Positions 14,458-15,252 of a stretch of 15,252 nucleotides of DNA are shown piece after piece. Each line of letters starts with the position of its first letter. Positions within the stretch are counted from its first letter, which is position 1. The notes under the pieces were generated by a model that saw nothing but the letters and a program-made list of their open reading frames with translations, did not search any database and had not been told where the DNA came from. The DNA comes from Marinilactibacillus sp042660675 (GTDB lineage Bacteria > Bacillota > Bacilli > Lactobacillales > Carnobacteriaceae_A), in NCBI RefSeq assembly GCF_042660675.1, contig NZ_JBHSUL010000016.1, positions 1 to 15,252 on the forward strand. The letters run 5' to 3'. Position numbers and translations under genes: made by a program.

Positions 14458-14486
14458 AGTATGCTCTTTTCAAGCTCTTTTGTCAC
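14458..14486 (-). promoter_or_regulatory. cls promoter
   Basis: On the minus strand, GTGACA (14481-14486), a 17-bp spacer and CATACT (14458-14463) lie 34 bp upstream of the cls start. Confidence 0.55.
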
Positions 14487-14508
14487 GAATGTTTTTAAAC
14501 GCTATTAT

Positions 14509-14537
14509 TCGATGAATCATTATGAACATGGTAGAAT
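14509..14537 (+). promoter_or_regulatory. Extended -10 promoter of the plus-strand membrane protein gene
   Basis: TGGTAGAAT (14529-14537) is an extended -10. TCGATG (14509-14514) is a weak -35 at 17 bp. It lies about 43 bp upstream of the TTG start, back to back with the cls promoter. Confidence 0.5.
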
Positions 14538-14579
14538 ATTAGCGTAGTCATCCGAAGACGTATAGAAAGGAGGGTAACG

Positions 14580-15143
14580 TTGAATCTTAAAAATCGGTCT
14601 TTCGTTTTAAAAGCTGGATTTATGCTGTTTAGCCTTTTGTTGTTAACAGGTTTATATGTGGATATTCTTCCAGAGTACTTAAATCATAATCAATCTATGA
14701 TTATAGGAACGTTTGCTTATATTAGTATGGTGGCGCTCGCTTGTTCCACTAATGAATCATCTGAATTCACTTCAAAGTTTTTCACTTTAGCGATCTCTAT
14801 TTTCGCCCTTTACCACATTGTTGTAGAATTTCAATTCATGACTTCAATAGCGCTTTTATCTATGACGAGTGTTTTGGGTTATATTGCTTTATTTACGTTT
14901 GGCCTGCTATTTTCTTTGAAACTGATCAGCAAATTCAAGCATAAACCACTACCTACGATCATTTTCAATGGGTCAATGACCTTAGGAACTGTACTCGTTT
15001 ATTGGCATGTTGCTTCAATCGATGTTGTAAGAGAATCCGTTTTATTCTTTGTACCTTTTTCTCTTCTATGTTTAGTAACGATTGGTCAATTCTTGTTCCG
15101 TTTCGTAACATTCAAGCAATTGAGGTCAGACCATTATGCGTAA
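14580..15143 (+). CDS. Unrecognised six-helix membrane protein
   Basis: I do not recognise this 187-residue protein. It is almost wholly hydrophobic, with likely helices at about 9-28, 38-56, 64-82, 90-115, 124-143 and 151-175, short loops, and basic ends (NLKNR at 2-6; FKQLRSDHYA at 178-187). Charged residues inside the membrane region are few: Asp 28, Glu 32, Glu 59-62, Glu 83, Asp 148, Glu 152. No lipobox or catalytic motif is seen. The start is TTG, strongly supported by AAAGGAGGG about 5 nt upstream and by no better in-frame start. It is divergent from cls across 155 bp and has its own extended -10 promoter. It is followed closely by a repeat/hairpin region. A role linked to cls is possible from position only. 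It is a real gene by SD, promoter and coding coherence. Confidence 0.8.
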   Translation: MNLKNRSFVLKAGFMLFSLLLLTGLYVDILPEYLNHNQSMIIGTFAYISMVALACSTNESSEFTSKFFTLAISIFALYHIVVEFQFMTSIALLSMTSVLGYIALFTFGLLFSLKLISKFKHKPLPTIIFNGSMTLGTVLVYWHVASIDVVRESVLFFVPFSLLCLVTIGQFLFRFVTFKQLRSDHYA

Positions 15144-15150
15144 AAGATTT

Positions 15151-15244
15151 AAAAAAGAGGCTGGGACAAAAGTCCCTTAAAATATTCAAATACAAATAAA
15201 CCCTGTAAGAATTGTGCTTTTTTACAATCCTTATAGGGTTTATT
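15151..15244. repeat. Lactobacillales-type GGGACAAAAGTCCC repeat with adjoining large hairpin
   Basis: AAAAAAGAGGCTGGGACAAA begins the element at 15151. It contains the perfect hairpin GGGAC-AAAA-GTCCC (15163-15176), and read on the minus strand it runs into CCTCTTTTTT, a terminator shape. GAGGCTGGGACAAAAGTCCC strings recur in intergenic DNA of Lactobacillales genomes (memory, not searched). It is followed by a second hairpin, 15195-15244: outer stem AATAAACCCT / AGGGTTTATT, extended by about 11 further pairs with one mismatch and one G-U, loop GCTTTTTT. The second hairpin could terminate the plus-strand gene that ends at 15143. The element may continue past the window edge. Confidence 0.65.
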
Positions 15245-15252
15245 CTTGTTTA

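Noticed and set aside
15002..15199. Plus-strand frame overlapping the end of the orphan membrane protein gene and the terminal repeat
   Set aside because: No SD, the translation is Cys/Phe-rich and runs through the repeat; it is a shadow frame.

Overview
The window (about 37-38% GC by eye) looks like core chromosome of a low-GC Gram-positive of the order Lactobacillales. Three things point there. The 16S rRNA 5' end and its Firmicutes-type leader box are one. The gene set (Pgi, YugI/CvfD, YuiD, YumC, YutG-type PgpA, YutF, YutD, YunD, Cls) is another. The third is a GGGACAAAAGTCCC repeat at the right edge. Carnobacteriaceae (Carnobacterium, Marinilactibacillus or Alkalibacterium-like) is my best guess, from memory rather than a search. 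Several start codons are TTG or GTG, and in many genes a Shine-Dalgarno (SD) sequence decides the start.

Layout. 1-408 is the 5' part of a 16S rRNA gene on the minus strand, cut by the window edge. Its leader and two tandem sigma-A promoters fill 409-726. Next on the minus strand are a GNAT acetyltransferase, glucose-6-phosphate isomerase (pgi), a Nudix-fold protein with a broken Nudix box, and a YugI/CvfD S1-domain protein. A divergent plus-strand gene encodes a PatB/MalY-type C-S lyase. It converges on a ROK fructokinase across a hairpin with a perfect 23-bp stem. Cyclophilin PpiB (minus) is divergent from a plus-strand operon of yuiD (DUF212), a type 2 ferredoxin-NADP reductase (YumC) and a PgpA-type phosphatidylglycerophosphatase (YutG).

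A bidirectional terminator at 9159-9189 separates that operon from a four-gene minus-strand operon read yunD, yutD, yutF, DUF1461/Lit. Two of its junctions are 4-base ATGA overlaps. Upstream is cardiolipin synthase (minus), divergent from an unrecognised six-helix membrane protein (plus). The window ends in a repeat with large hairpins.

How the genes fit together. Pgi and fructokinase meet at fructose-6-phosphate. PgpA and Cls are successive steps of anionic phospholipid synthesis (PGP to PG to cardiolipin). The DUF212 protein and the Lit-like protein add two more membrane or lipid proteins. YunD and YutF are phosphatases of the nucleotide/phosphoester kind. The gene content resembles a compressed version of the Bacillus subtilis yug-yui-yum-yut-yun region. 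I see no phage, transposon, CRISPR, toxin-antitoxin or defence genes. The less ordinary items are the degenerate Nudix protein, the lysine-rich YutD tail, the Lit-like protein, a cre-like site between the rRNA promoters, the orphan membrane protein and the terminal repeat. I did not find a convincing new multi-gene system.
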